Shown here piece after piece: positions 35,801-46,044 of a stretch of DNA of 64,000 nucleotides (position 1 is the stretch's first letter; every line of letters begins with the position of its first letter). The notes below the pieces were generated by a model. It was given only the letters and a program-made list of their open reading frames with translations, was not told the DNA's origin and ran no database searches. Source of the stretch: Symsagittifera roscoffensis. Taxonomy: Eukaryota > Xenacoelomorpha > Acoela > Convolutidae. The DNA is taken from assembly GCF_963678635.1 (NCBI RefSeq), contig NC_087070.1:16435840-16499839 (forward strand), written 5' to 3'. Made by a program: the position numbers and the translations under genes.

Positions 35801-38800
35801 TCGAGTTTTTTTTACTATCGAACCCACCCCCCCCCCCCTCATATTTCTAATGTTCTATGCTCGAGCCTTCACGGGAGTCTTTTCTTGTGTTTTAATTACG
35901 GTAATTTATCGAGTCTAGGATACAATTTTAATAATGAAGTGATTGAGCATATTTGTTTCTTCTTTGTCAGGTGTTTGAGAAGGACCCTGTGAAATATCCC
36001 AAGTACCAAGAGGCAGTGCAGTTGGCAATTAGAGACAAGAAAAAACAATATCCAGATAGACAACTGGTGTTGATGGTATTAGGTATGTTCTTTAAATCCG
36101 GCCGCTATTGTTGGAAACATACATAGTTAAAATAAAGTTTTGAGTAAAAAAAAACTTGAAAATAAAATATTAATCTTCCCAAATGGGCTTTTAATTGTTT
36201 GTTTCCTCGCAAAATAAATCAATTTTATATGAGTCTTCGTATGACTGAAAATCAGAAGCATTTTTAGGAGCTGGTCGTGGTCCACTCGTTACCTGTTGCA
36301 TTGAAGCTGCCAGTTTAGAATCATTTGACAACTATATCCTCTATGCAGTTGAAAAGAATCCAAACGCCCTCCTTACCCTAGAGTTCAAACTAGAACACAT
36401 GTGGAATGACAAAGTACAGTTAATAGCCTCGGATATGCGAGATGCGAACTTGGAAGAAAAAGCCGACATCATTGTCAGCGAACTTCTCGGATCGTTCGGT
36501 GACAACGAACTATCGCCCGAATGTCTAGACGGAGCTCTCGGGTTGTTAAAACCAGACGCGATTAGTATTCCGACCAGCTATACTTCTTACATAGCTCCCA
36601 TATCAAGTCATATGTTACATGTCGAGTGCATTCACAGTCGAGAGCTTGATAAGCCTACTGAGCATTGCTTAGAAACACCATATGTAGTTAGGCTGTCTAA
36701 TTTTACGCCCTTAGGCGAAGTGAAACCTTTGTTTACTTTTACACATCCGAATTGGGATGAGAAAATCGACAATAGAAGAGAGAATGTGGTGGATTTTGAA
36801 TCTCAAGCAACGTCTTTGATCACCGGAATTGCAGGTAAGCTCGTCTTTCATAGCCCTTGATTTTTTCTGGACTGCAATGTGTAGCCTCAAGCCTTAGAAG
36901 TTCGAGGAGGTGTAGTGTGGGCCTCGAACCTCCAGCCAGAAACACGCTCCCTAGAACTCTCCGCAGGAAATCAAAACGCTCGTACAATACAGCAATATCT
37001 ATTCTGCGGCTTATTGCATCGCAAAAATGGTAGTCCTGGATGGAGTTGTTCTGTCAACTGACATAGAAGTTGCAACTTTTTGATTTAACGAGCAAATGAA
37101 CCAATTTTTTCTTTAAATTTTTTATTTCTCTGCAAAATAACGGCTAAATATCCATGAGTAATTTTGTGCCGATGATAGGGAAATGCCATCAAAGGAACTG
37201 TTAGTCCGGCATTTTTTAGCAAAAGTTACTGCTTCGAACTATGAACGGGACTCAAAAGCAGGGTATTGCTGCTAAATTTCAGTGTCCACGACTTTTTAAT
37301 ATCTGTTTCTTCGAAACAGGTAAGACCCGTTTTTTTTGACGACGGGCTCAGTTACTATTTTTATTTTCTCTTTTGTTTTTCCGCGACATAAAGAGTAATA
37401 GAAGAACATCGGCTTTCAAAAGAAACAATTTGAGCCCATAAAGTCAAATTACTTAAAATGTTTGCGAACGTGTTTCGCCAGCAAGAACATCTCTGAACCT
37501 AGTTATGATATACTGCCAATTTTACGATTGATTTCTCTAACTTAGATTCGACTAGCTCCACCCAAATAATTTCATTTCGCATTGGTTAAAATGTAAACAC
37601 TTATATCTTAGATAGTTGCAGAAAAATGACAAAAACGTGAAAAAAAATTGTTAATTTGCTCGTTGAAATCATAAATTTGCAAATTCTTTGTCCTGTGATA
37701 TTAGATAACGTATTAAGTTTCAATGAACGAAGCAAAAAGTCTCTAAATTTGATCACGCTCAATTGTAATTTTTGCGGTTTGAATTTGGATCTTTTTTTAA
37801 AATTGATATCCAAATTCTCAACAGTTGATGATCGGATTACGTCTCAAATGGCATAATTCCCAAATGGCATAAAAATTAGATATTTTCCAAATGGCATAAT
37901 TTACAATCAACAATTGCGTTGAAAAGTTTTTTGAGAGCTTTTTTAAGTGAACAAGGTGTGAAACGTAGTTAAGTTGTCAATTCAATTGTTGTATACACAA
38001 GCAAAGCTTGTGTTATAGTATGAACTCTCTTATTTTTCCAACCTAAGTAGCAAATATTGCTGCGACGCAAATTTTGTTGCGACAAAATGTGTTCAGTTTG
38101 ATCAATAACCAGCTATTAAGTACTGCCAATGCTAAGGATATTAACACAGACTTTTATATTACAAATTTCACTTTAGCATCAAGGTATCATGGATCTGTAG
38201 CGTAAAGGTAGGAAAGGAGACTAGCAACAAAATAAGAGGGTTCGAACCTGGGCAGGGTCGAATATTTTTAGTGAACTTTTTCGTATGCTAGCTAGAATGC
38301 GTCTGCTCTATAAATTGAGGCATTTTGTTTGATAGTTTTTTTTCAAATTGACTGGTACTGCTAATGCGTCATAATTGGCTTGCGTTAATTAGTAATTTGG
38401 TAGACTCATAATTGGCGTGTGTCATTTAAGAACTTTTGTAGACTCAAAGTTTTACTCATTTAGTTTTTCCCATTAGCGTTATCGGTCATATTTTTAAAGC
38501 ATAATATATTATTAAAAGCATAAGTTGTTACTAATTAGTTTGTGTGATCAATTTTTCTAGCAAAACTGTCATTCAGCATTTGTTTGGAAGCAATAAATTC
38601 AAATCTTGTTCACACATCTTCTCGTTCCTAAAGAAAGGAGAAATGTTAGTTGAGAAAGCGTTTGAGTGTCTTGGAAAACTTGAAATTTATACCGTTTGGG
38701 AAAAGTTCTATTTTTATGGTATTTGGGAATTATGTCTTATCAGAAGTTACCTGAGGATCGTAGTTCAGACTCTTATATAGGTGGTAATGATGCTTTTTTT

Positions 38801-39663
38801 AGGAAATTTAAAAATATATATATGGTCGAATTTGATTTATAGTGGTTGGACTTATGATGTCTTTTTAAGTTCAGTTTTTTTTCCTTTGTTTAAAGAAAAA
38901 GTAAGTCCGCTATCGAACATCGAACAGCAAAAATGTATATTCAAGGAGTTTTTGGGCCACCTATTTATTACTTTGAAATTCGGAAGTTGAAGCCCTTTTC
39001 AATGCAAATCTATTGTTTTTTCAGTTTCGTTGCGTTTATTGACTCTTTTCCAACTGTCTGTTTGCAATGTTTTGCTTAAAGCAAGTCGCATTACGCTCTC
39101 CAATTACGAAAGATTAGTTGAAGCAATAAATCGTGGATTATTTTCAGGATCGAAAGTGGATTTTAATTTTTAAATTTCCCAGCGAAAAAAATATAGTCGG
39201 AACCGAGTATCTTTTTTGTTAAACTGCCTGACATGGTTTTTTTTATTCGTCAATTAGATCATAATCCTCGTTTTTTCACATAATTTGATAGATTGGCTGT
39301 TGAGAATAGGAGTTTGAATATTCTTTTGATGATTCTGAGCCTTATAACAGAAAAGACCTTCGAAAACTTCTATGCTACTTGCACAGTTACCGGTGACGCT
39401 TTTCAGGTTACTTCGACACCGTGCTGTACAAAGAAGTCTCCTTCAGCATCAACCCCGACACTCACTCGGATGGTCTGTTCAGCTGGTTCCCCATTCTGTT
39501 CCCACTCAAACAGCAAGTGAGTGTGAACAAAGGTGAACAGATTAGTATTCACTTCTGGAGAAGAGAGGATAAACACAAAGTGTGGTATGAGTGGTGTATA
39601 TCTAAACCCCACCCCACACCGCTTCATAACGCAAGAGGGAAGTCATATTTCATCGGAAAATGA
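17706..39663 (+). CDS. PRMT5: PRMT5, type II protein arginine methyltransferase
   Basis: Coding exons are 17706-17877, 32048-32250, 32592-32661, 34915-35423, 35971-36082, 36268-36834 and 39407-39663. They sum to 1890 nt (629 residues plus stop; human 637), and all split codons fit. PRMT5 makes symmetric dimethylarginine on histones, Sm proteins and others, normally with a WDR77/MEP50 partner. Seen: N-terminal TIM-barrel part (exons 1-4, including LGEPLKALI and GFPVLSQAH), the PRMT5-specific Phe in VFEKDP (about F320), SAM-loop GAGRGPL, double-E loop [10 protein letters not shown] (E427, E436), and a C-terminal barrel with FSWFPILFP and KVWYEW. Start ATG 17706 gives [14 protein letters not shown]. 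Odd points: a 14 kb first intron full of tandem repeats, a GC donor after exon 2, a duplicated exon 3, and a terminal exon present three times. Confidence 0.93.
18120..19679 (+). repeat. Diverged repeat units and tRNA-like segments before the array
   Basis: This part of PRMT5 intron 1 holds several relics. GTGGCTGAGTGG near 18871 looks like a tRNA A box; GGTTTCGAATCTGACCAGG near 19191 and GGTTCGAAACTAGG near 19621 look like B boxes. Perfect palindromes GCGAAGCgctGCTTCGC (18978) and ACAAGCataGCTTGT (19435) belong to the hairpin family. The 19420-19890 stretch is also found at 37990-38500. Confidence 0.55.
19680..31410 (+). repeat. Six-unit tandem array in PRMT5 intron 1
   Basis: Units start with GCGTCCGCTCTATAA at about 19680, 21775, 23877, 25977, 27650 and 29327, giving spacings of about 2095, 2102, 2100, 1673 and 1677 bp. 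Units 4 and 5 lack a ~430-bp end segment that starts at ACGACGAATAAGG and includes the tRNA-like sequence; the last unit keeps it. Neighbouring units are nearly identical, with differences mainly in T-run lengths. Each unit has two hairpin-family sites (for example 19893 and 20199) and short frames on both strands that are shared only because the units are recent copies. Confidence 0.95.
31334..31397 (+). repeat. tRNA-like sequence at the end of the array
   Basis: ATGGCGCAGAGTTAACATA matches an A box, and GTGGTTCGAATCC about 40 bp later is a perfect B box. The other units have the same place degraded (TGTTTCGTATCTGACC, for example near 21719). It lacks a complete cloverleaf with CCA-side pairing that I can draw, so I call it a SINE head or tRNA relic, not a tRNA gene. 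Confidence 0.55.
31411..32047. other. End of PRMT5 intron 1
   Basis: Holds a further B-box-like site (GGGAGTTCGATTCCAG near 31549), a hairpin-family site CCAAGCTCAGCTTCGCCTCT near 31820, and a polypyrimidine-AG acceptor TTTTTTCTTTCAG ending at 32047. Confidence 0.5.
32048..32250 (+). CDS. PRMT5: PRMT5 exon 2
   Basis: Encodes residues 58-125. RADL...DWNSLVV...[22 protein letters not shown] follows the family pattern RSDL..DWNTLIV..RR-SE--L-QEL-F-AYLGLPA. The exon starts with CT, completing the codon begun by the last A of exon 1. The most likely end is ATAAAG|GCAATG, a GC donor. The duplicated copy of the site at 33761 reads AAAG|GTAATT, so a T-to-C change is the simplest history. Confidence 0.75.
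32592..32661 (+). CDS. PRMT5: PRMT5 exon 3 (70 nt, probable)
   Basis: Acceptor TTTTCCAG at 32591. The phase-0 reading [23 protein letters not shown], then a split codon C|GA with exon 4 at donor GTTAGA (32662). LLWSLR lies where the family has FWMRVPL. An earlier donor GTGAAA at 32617 would give a 25-nt exon with the same phase, so both lengths keep the frame. The assignment is inferred from phase and position. Confidence 0.55.
33752..34465 (+). repeat. Second copy of the PRMT5 exon 2 tail, intron 2 and exon 3
   Basis: TGTCCATAAAGG...CATTTTCAAACTG at 33751 repeats 32240 onward, and the match continues to TTTAGGTTTAATTAC (copy 1 ends about 32788), an offset of about 1511 bp at the start. The exon-3-like part begins after TTTTCCAG at 34267 and reads IHAYGDETG, then GGTAAGG, a good donor after 25 nt, in the same phase as exon 3. 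The longer exon form is broken because the WSL-donor stretch is deleted. A SINE has inserted in its intron part. It could serve as an alternative exon or be dead. Confidence 0.75.
34001..34223 (+). mobile_element. tRNA-derived SINE, copy 2, with target duplication
   Basis: GGGAGCGGTTGTGAAGTGGTT carries an A-box-like sequence and GATGTTCGAGGCC a B box; the body matches 11544-11756. It is flanked by the 7-bp repeat TTAATTG (33994-34000 and 34224-34230). The unfilled version of the site, TTGATTAATTGAAAG, is present at about 32542 in the other copy of the intron duplication. Confidence 0.88.
34915..35423 (+). CDS. PRMT5: PRMT5 exon 4
   Basis: Encodes residues 149-318, the main part of the TIM barrel: [57 protein letters not shown] and the linker [15 protein letters not shown]. 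The acceptor is TTTCTCAG at 34914 and the donor GAG|GTGTGT at 35424, phase 0. Confidence 0.92.
35971..36082 (+). CDS. PRMT5: PRMT5 exon 5
   Basis: Encodes [20 protein letters not shown] and LMVL. It includes the Phe that in human PRMT5 (F327) helps give symmetric dimethylation. Acceptor CTTTGTCAG at 35970; donor TTAG|GTATGT at 36083, phase 1. Confidence 0.92.
36268..36834 (+). CDS. PRMT5: PRMT5 exon 6, catalytic domain
   Basis: Encodes the Rossmann core: GAGRGPLVT (SAM loop), YAVEKNPNA (acidic residue for the ribose), SDMRD, and [10 protein letters not shown] with both catalytic glutamates, then [15 protein letters not shown] and PYVVRLSNF of the beta-barrel. Acceptor TTTTTAG at 36267; donor GCAG|GTAAGC at 36835, phase 1. 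Confidence 0.94.
36880..37000 (-). repeat. Possible minus-strand tRNA-like segment
   Basis: On the minus strand GGAGGTTCGAGGCCCAC resembles a B box. On the plus strand GTTCGAGG and CCTCGAAC form an 8-bp stem near 36900-36931. It lies in the last PRMT5 intron. Confidence 0.3.
37990..38500 (+). repeat. Dispersed copy of the array-proximal repeat
   Basis: The stretch matches 19420-19890: a palindrome (ACACAAGCaaaGCTTGTGT near 37995), GTATGAACTCTCTT, a tRNA-like region with GGGTTCGAACCTGGGCAGG near 38249, GCGTCTGCTCTATAAATT, ACTGGTACTGCTAATGCGTC and TCATAATTGGCGTG. It is one unrepeated copy in the last PRMT5 intron, so the tandem array grew from a dispersed element. Confidence 0.8.
38752..39190 (+). 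repeat. Dispersed TATATAGG repeat, copy 2
   Basis: ATCGTAGTTCAGACTCTTATATAGG near 38758, then TCAGTTTTTTTTCC, AAGTCCGCTATCGAAC, GCGTTTATTGACTCTTTTCC and TTTCCCAGCGAAAAAA: the same order of blocks as at 13732. The part from 38826 on is carried in the downstream tandem duplication. Confidence 0.6.
39407..39663 (+). CDS. PRMT5: PRMT5 exon 7, terminal exon copy A
   Basis: Encodes residues 545-629: [26 protein letters not shown] and KVWYEWCIS, ending SYFIGK and a stop. Acceptor CGCTTTTCAG at 39406, phase 1, which fits exon 6. The nearest AATAAA signals I see are well downstream (about 40415 and 40579). Confidence 0.93.
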
Positions 39664-41413
39664 ACAATTCTGAAAATTATTTTGGAACATTTTGCCATAT
39701 AATTAGCAAAAAATTGGAACAGAAAATTAATTAAACAGCAATCTGCCATCTTTTGATAGATTTTGTAGGCAATTTTGATTTTCAATCGATATTGTCGATA
39801 CAGTGCTGATTTGAACTATCAGAACAAATTGAGCAAAATTTGAATTTTCAAACGCGTTTTTTTTCTCAAATTGGATTGACATTAGACCATAAATGATGAG
39901 GATCAAAGTTGCTGAAAATTTTGCTAGAATTTATATGGTGCAATTTTTTTGCGAATTTCGGGGCCAAAGTTTCACCCCAAAAATGGCTAATAATTAGTTA
40001 CCTTATTAGTTACCTATTAGTTAACCCATATTAGTTACCTTGGGTAATAAGTTAATCAAAAATTACGCTGAAACTACCAAATTTATCGATGAATCAGGTA
40101 TAGCACAAGGATCCTCTTACGCAGCGCAACAAAGATCTAGATGGTTCAAATCTCCAAAAAGCTGTAAAAAGGAAAGTATTTTTGCTAGATAGCCAAAAAA
40201 TGTTATTTTTGCAGTATAAAATCAAAAATCTTTCCTTAAAACATTTAAAACATCTTGCGCAGATTTTACCCTTCTTTGTTGGGCTGTGTACGATGCTCCT
40301 TTTGGTATAAATTTTTCATCAGTTCACGTGGCAGTTTTATCTTAGTTCTTGATCAACTTAAAACAGCTGAAATGACCCAATTTTGGGGTATAATTTTGAT
40401 TTCACAATTCGCAAAATAAATTGCACCTTAATAATTCTGGTAAAATTGTAAGCGATTTTGGTTCTTTTTTTTGTCTAATCTCAACTCAATTTGAGAAAAA
40501 CGCAACAAATATTTCAAGTTTTGTTCATATAGTCCGGATAATTCAGCAGTGTTAGCGTTTGCATGCAAAAATTTTCCAAAATAAATCTTCTGCTCTTAAA
40601 CTAATTCCCTATGTTCCAACGTTTTGCAACTCGATACAACTTTAGGCCAAACTAACTGCCATCATCTTCTTTTTCAATCTGTAGAAATGCTGCTTACAAA
40701 TCCTGTCTCCTACTCAAATTATTTCTTGCCTTAAATAGCTGCGTTAAGATTTTCGAAAGTTTTTTTTTTAGATTATTTGAAGTCCAATTGTTCGTTACTG
40801 TCAACACTTAGGCTTTTGACTCTTTCCTGCCCGTTTAAATTGGAATATATTGACAATTTGCATGTCCACCAAATTTACTTCTCGGAGCAAATTTGATCCT
40901 TTGAATTGACAGCAAACAAAAAACTTCTTTGAATTACAATAGCTTGAAAAATAAAAATAAAAATTCGATTTTTGTGATGGAATTGGGGTGGAAAAGAACC
41001 GTTTTATTATAAAAGTGTTTCGTCCTCTAGACTGATCATTTCCTAAATTCGAACAATTTGTTCATTCTTGTGATGCAGTATTTTTCTCCTTTTCAAATGG
41101 GTACGTTACACCGGCTAGTTATTAAATTGAAAGAAGAGTCACAAATTGGGTATATGTTTTTGCATTCATCTATGCACGTATGGCGTATACTGATGTGAGG
41201 GTGTCTAATAATCATTTGTTCATCACTAGGTTTTTATTTTTAAGTATCAATTAATTGCAAATGTTACAAATAATATCTTGTCAATATAATCATATGAACT
41301 AATTGCCTACAAGTTGGCTATAGTATTTTGCAGAAGGGGATTTCTCTCTAATTTTTTTTGAACTTTTTATTAAAACTCGTGCAATTTAATTGTGAGATTG
41401 GGTAAGAGTCTTT

Positions 41414-42298
41414 TTATGGAGTTGTTTTCATTGTGTGGCACGTTTGCAGACATATAGCAGATTCAGATGCCAACTCAGTTTTCAATTTATTTCCAATAAT
41501 AATTAAATGATTAGAAATTGTACTTGCAAAAATAAGTCTTATTGCGAATATTTTACTTGGTTTTATAATTCTGTCTATGGCGCTCACCACTAAATAGCGT
41601 TTGCAAATGCATAATAAAACTCGGCACAAATAGGAATTTTTAGCTTTTATAAAAGAGCGTTGAAGTCCATTTAGTTGAACCATTGTTTCTTGGTAAAAAG
41701 TATCTCCCAATTCAAGTATTGACTTTTTATTTATGTTGTGAGTTTTTGTAATCGAAACTGCCGGGGCAAATTTGTATATGATTGTCCAAGTATCGAATAA
41801 AGGGCCGACATTTTTGGGTAAACGATCAATTCTTCGTAGGAAGTTTTTCAAAAGTTTTGGTTGGTATTGTGGCTAGTTTTGGTTTTTCATTGGCAAAATT
41901 GGGAGGAATAAGAAAAAACTCAACATTGTTCCGAATGCTAAGAAATGACACATTTCAATAATGTTGGGATGGTTACCTGGCGCTTTGATTGTGTAGGATA
42001 AAATAGAATCGGTTTTGTATACATGCGACAAATTTCTCCTAACTCCAATTAAATGATAACGAAAATGTGGAATGCAAATGAACAGGTTAGAGTGTATCAG
42101 GTGAATCATGCTTCAAAATCGTGAATAGTTAGGGTAGTTCAGATAATTTATACCTTGCTTGACAAGAAGTAGAAAAACTTTCAATATTGAGAAGGCGGAG
42201 AAAAGTTCGATACATGAAAGTGAAGTTGTTTGTCTGGATTCATTCAAACGAACAGACGAAACTCTATAAGTTTTTAGAAAAAAGTTGTGGAAGCTCAT
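41414..42298 (-). other. Minus-strand open frames of unknown nature
   Basis: Frames at 41414-41851 and 41873-42109 include a hydrophobic stretch (FLAFGTMLSFFLFLPILP) and an AIDRIIKP motif. In unit B the same area differs by several indels that break the first frame. They lie downstream of the gypsy RT debris in its direction of reading, so decayed element sequence is possible. I do not recognise a family. Confidence 0.25.
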
Positions 42299-42499
42299 AA
42301 AAGCGACAGGAAGTTTTTATATTAGGCTCTCATCTAATTAATTTTCACTCGTAATTATTACTTAAAGTAACCAAGCTCTTAAAGTATTTTTCAACTTTAC
42401 AGACTTTTTGTCATTTCTAATCTAAATCACTGATATTCCTAATTAAAATCAAATCAAAACTAATATAAATTTGACTGACAAAAGATAGATCACGCGCAC

Positions 42500-44612
42500 A
42501 TTTGGAGGATTCAAAAAAGAGTACTCTGAGAAATTCAAAGAATTGTTCAACGCTTTATCGGAGTAGCAGCTATTCTTTTTTCATACCTGCTTCTACCGGT
42601 TCTAATGCGAGTTGGTTGTATGCGGTTTTTAAATCTAAGTTGGTAAACCACACTTCTCCAACGGAATTACTTGCAATTTGTGCCGCGACATTGTCTACCA
42701 ATTCGTGAATATTTGGTATTTGTTCTTGTATATTTATTTATTAATAAACTTTGAATCCAGAGCCAACTTGATAGATTTGTCTTTTTTACAAGTAATAACG
42801 ATTGGGCTGATAAAACGATCTTCGCCGCAGTTTTCTAATTTCTTAATATGTCCTTCGTCTTTTAATCTGTTAAGTTCGGTTTTAACTGAATCCAGTAAGT
42901 GGAGGGGGACTCGTCCTCCTTTTAGTTGGATGGGTTATAGAGGTTCGTGAAAATGGGTAATTTTCATCTGGTTTTTTATTTTTCCAATCCGAAGGAATAG
43001 GTTTTAAAATGTTTTTGATATGTTTAAGATTTCACTATCTTTGTCTGCTGGTGAAATAGAATTTATGGACTTACACGTCTTGTTTGTCTGCAAGTGTGGA
43101 AAATACTTCTGCGAGACTTCTATCCCCACTTTGGGCAGCTTGTCATTTCCGAGAATGTTTCTCTCATGTCCATCGGTCAAGAAGAAGTGACAGTCGTTGT
43201 GTGACCAACCATTAGAGAAGATTGGAAGTATCACCTTTCCAGAAATATTTATAGCGTTGTCAGTAAATCCACAGTATAGATCCTTGGTTGTTTTGTCCAC
43301 GGGATAGATTTTCAAGTAAGAGTCTCAAAGTATCACTTCGTGTAACAAGTTCTTCTTGAGAAAGCTAACCGGGCTAGCAGAGTCCACTTGTATATTTAAA
43401 TTTACTTGATTTTCTTTCCCGAGGCCAATCTTTAATAATTTTTTCAGTTCTTTTCCGTCGTTGTCGAAAATTGTAGTGACATTTAATACAGAGTAATCGT
43501 CGTTTTCACTTTTTCCAGATTCCGACCATGCGTTTATGATGCCACAACATTCTCTATTTACATGGTCTGTATTTACATCCGGGAGATCCGACAGATTAAA
43601 ATCTGTATTTATCTACATTTTGATTATTTACAATGTTTACATTTCTACGACAAGATTTACAAAGTCTGGTAAAATGGCCTTTGTATTTACAGGATGTACA
43701 AGTAGTATACTTCGCCGGACAAACTGCTGGTTGACCTTTTGAAAAAGTTCCGCCGCACTTCATACAGGTGTTGTTCTTTTCTAAATTGAGATGTGGTTCT
43801 CTTTTTACAGTAAAATGGCTGTGCGGTTTATGTACAGATGATCCGTTGGATTTAAAATTAATTGTAAGTTTGAGGTGGTTTTAAATTCCCTTTTCGTCAG
43901 TGAGTGCTAAGTTCAGAGCTTCTCGCGGAGGAAGGGTTTCAGTTAAGAGTTTCTGTTGTATGTCGTAGTTTTTCATGTTGTTTATGAAAATCTCTAATCC
44001 ATTCTTCTTATCCCGCGGCTATGTCACACTTTTTAGCCATTTCTGCTAGGGCTCCCCAAAATTGTTAGAGTCACTCTCTGTCCCGTTAATTTCGATTTAA
44101 CAATTTGTGCCGTTCGAATATGACATTTGTCTTTCTGACAAAAGCGGTTGCTAGGTACTCCCAAAACTCTTTAAATGAAATTTTCATGATTTTCACCTTT
44201 GTGAATTTTTGACCAAAAATTCTTTTTCCTTCGTTTTCTAGAGCCAGGTACAAGACTGATCGTGTTTTTTTTATCTGCTTCCTCTAATCGCATTCCATTA
44301 AATTTCTTGGTTTCTGTTTTAATGGAAGCCTTTTCCTCCTCGTCATAACGTCTCTGGTCTTGAACATTTCTGTCGATTCTCGACTTTCTTTAATTTTCCG
44401 TCTCGCCATCCAACGGATTTTCCAAATTTGGAGGTTGAGGATGATGTCTTTCCGAAGGATTTAATAGTTTTTCAATATCTATGTTTTTTAGCGATGATAG
44501 CTTAGTGAAAAAGATCGCTCCAGCCTTCCCAGGGAATTGGGGGATCTACGGTGTGGTTTTGCCAAAATGGAGGTATTCCTCTCACGTTAGATTCGTTATT
44601 TGACTGCGCCAT
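42500..44612 (-). pseudogene. Ty3/gypsy-type gag-pol remnant, unit A
   Basis: On the minus strand: a gag-like start (ATG at 44612, then PPFWQNH and PWEGWSDLF), a nucleocapsid zinc knuckle CX2CX4HX4C within CPAKYTTCTSCKYKGHFTRLC near 43660-43735, a retropepsin with DSAS near 43390 and the ILGNDKLPKVGI block near 43130, then the start of the RT (FISPIVITCKKD, LALDSK, LDLKTAYNQL) ending near 42505. Frameshifts and stops separate these parts, and the RT catalytic YXDD region, RNase H and integrase are absent. I found no certain LTRs. It is an inactive, truncated retroelement, not a host gene. Confidence 0.85.
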
Positions 44613-45002
44613 GATAAAATGTTACTTTGTTGTAGCTAAATCTACTTTATACAATTTAAAGAATAAAAGTGAATTAGTCTAAAGTTAAAACATTAAAAAG
44701 TGAAGAGAACATTCTCTGCGCCGGAGAGAATGGCAAGTGAAGGTCATATGTAAGTGACCTGTTAACTGACTAGGTTAAAGCAATATTTGCAGTAAGTGCA
44801 AAATAAACTAGAATCACATCAGTTGGCTTCGTTCAAAATTAATTAAAAATCGAATGACTGTTTTTGAGATGTTACAAAAATGAAGACTATAGAATCACTC
44901 AGAAGAGAACCTCAAGTTCTAACACATTTACCTATTGGTCATTGATATTTTCTTTTTAAATTGGTGCTTTGTTAATTGGAATCAGCAACTGAACTATTAT
45001 TG

Positions 45003-45317
45003 ACAATCATACATATGCTCTGAGATGGCCCACGCAAAATCTTCGGTGGAGCCATTTGGGAAGACCGAGAAAATGCTATCGCACAATTCGAACAGCTCTT
45101 CCAAGGATATATGTGAGTAGCAGTGACTGAACGGGCGAATTTTCTGCAATTGCATTTGAGAAACGATGCTTCAAGGTTCTATCAGACGTTTCCATCATTG
45201 ACAAGATGTTACAGCCAGTCCAGAAGCATTGCGAGATCTTTTTTGTAACCCACATTTGCAGGAGGTGCATGTGCTGCAACTTGAACAGCCTGCTTTTCGA
45301 TCTGAAGGCTGCACCAG
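45003..45317 (-). other. Unrecognised minus-strand coding-like segment, unit A
   Basis: On the minus strand TTTTCTGGTGCAG looks like a 3' splice site, followed by a reading that shifts between frames and ends in SLEELFELCDSIFSVFPNGS and a stop. It looks like an exon or pseudogene fragment of a conserved protein, but I do not know which. It repeats in unit B at 52717-53031. Confidence 0.3.
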
Positions 45318-45344
45318 AAAACTATGGTAAGTCCAGGTAAGTCT

Positions 45345-46044
45345 GACAAAAAAGGCACAACGATCATCATCATTGCCGCCTTATCCCGCCCAAACGGGGT
45401 CGGCGCGGCGCTCCTGAATCTTCGAGCGCCAGAGTTTGCGGTTGTGTGCGTCGGCTTCCGTCAGTCATCGTCTTCTCATTTCCTCCTTCACGTCCTCTAC
45501 TCATGTCTTTCTTGGTCTTTCCTTGGGTCTTTTTCCAGGGACCTCAAGGAAATACGCTTCTTGGATTGGACTACTATCTTCTCTACGCACGACATGCCCA
45601 AACCATCGCAATTTAGATTTTTCAACACAGTCAATAACGGTCTTCTGAATACCAAGTCGGCTCAAAATCGAGTCCGATGGAATGCGATCTAATAAGGTTA
45701 CTCCACACATCATTCTGGCCATGCGCCTTTCCTTCTTCCAAGTAACCTGCGTTTGTGTTGTAATTTGAGTGTCTTGAACAATACCCGTTTCCCGAGTAAA
45801 ACGCCACCATGATTATGAAACGCAAACCATGCCTTCTTGATACGCTCGTTTATAGCAATTTCACAGTCTCCAGTAGCATGCAACGTGTGTTCCAAGTAAC
45901 AAAACTGACTAACACTCTCTAACTCGTCGAAACTGTTACGGGGTGCAGGATCACTTGCAGCTGGGGTTTGGCATGTAGAACACTGAAAACTTCGTGTGGA
46001 GATAAACTTCCTCTAACACCGGTACAGCGTACATGTACCCATTT
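45345..46044 (-). mobile_element. LINE 3' part, unit A
   Basis: Minus-strand frames give AINERIKKAWFAFHNHGG, LLDRIPSDSIL, LRWFGHVVRRED and RPKERPRKT, the C-terminal region of a LINE, followed by a TGATGATGATC tail near 45367. The 5' side is cut by the tandem-duplication junction at 46045. The longer copy at 55963-57400 shows what precedes it: RT and a zinc-binding motif. A frame change lies after the zinc-binding segment. Confidence 0.85.

Larger units (their letters stand above)
38826..46044 (+). repeat. Segmental tandem duplication, unit A
   Basis: Unit A starts at TCGAATTTGATTTATAG and ends inside a minus-strand LINE at ACCCATTTT. It contains PRMT5 exon 7, an unfilled hAT target (GGCCAAAC near 40653), gypsy debris and the LINE 3' part. 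The join to unit B at 46045 has the 2-bp microhomology TC: the left flank reads GGTCGAATT and the uninterrupted LINE at 56197 reads TTTTCTGCAA. Confidence 0.95.

Noticed and set aside
39403-39627. Minus-strand 74-codon frame present in all three duplicons
   Set aside because: Antisense of PRMT5 exon 7; its conservation follows from the exon.
41414-42109. GPCR gene on the minus strand (AIDRIIKP with hydrophobic stretches)
   Set aside because: The distance from the preceding Cys to the DR motif is too short for a receptor helix 3, other helices are not seen, and the frame is broken in unit B.
45324-45692. 122-codon plus-strand gene, also present at 53038-53406
   Set aside because: It is the antisense of the LINE C-terminal region (RWFGHVVRRED and RPRKT are on the minus strand).
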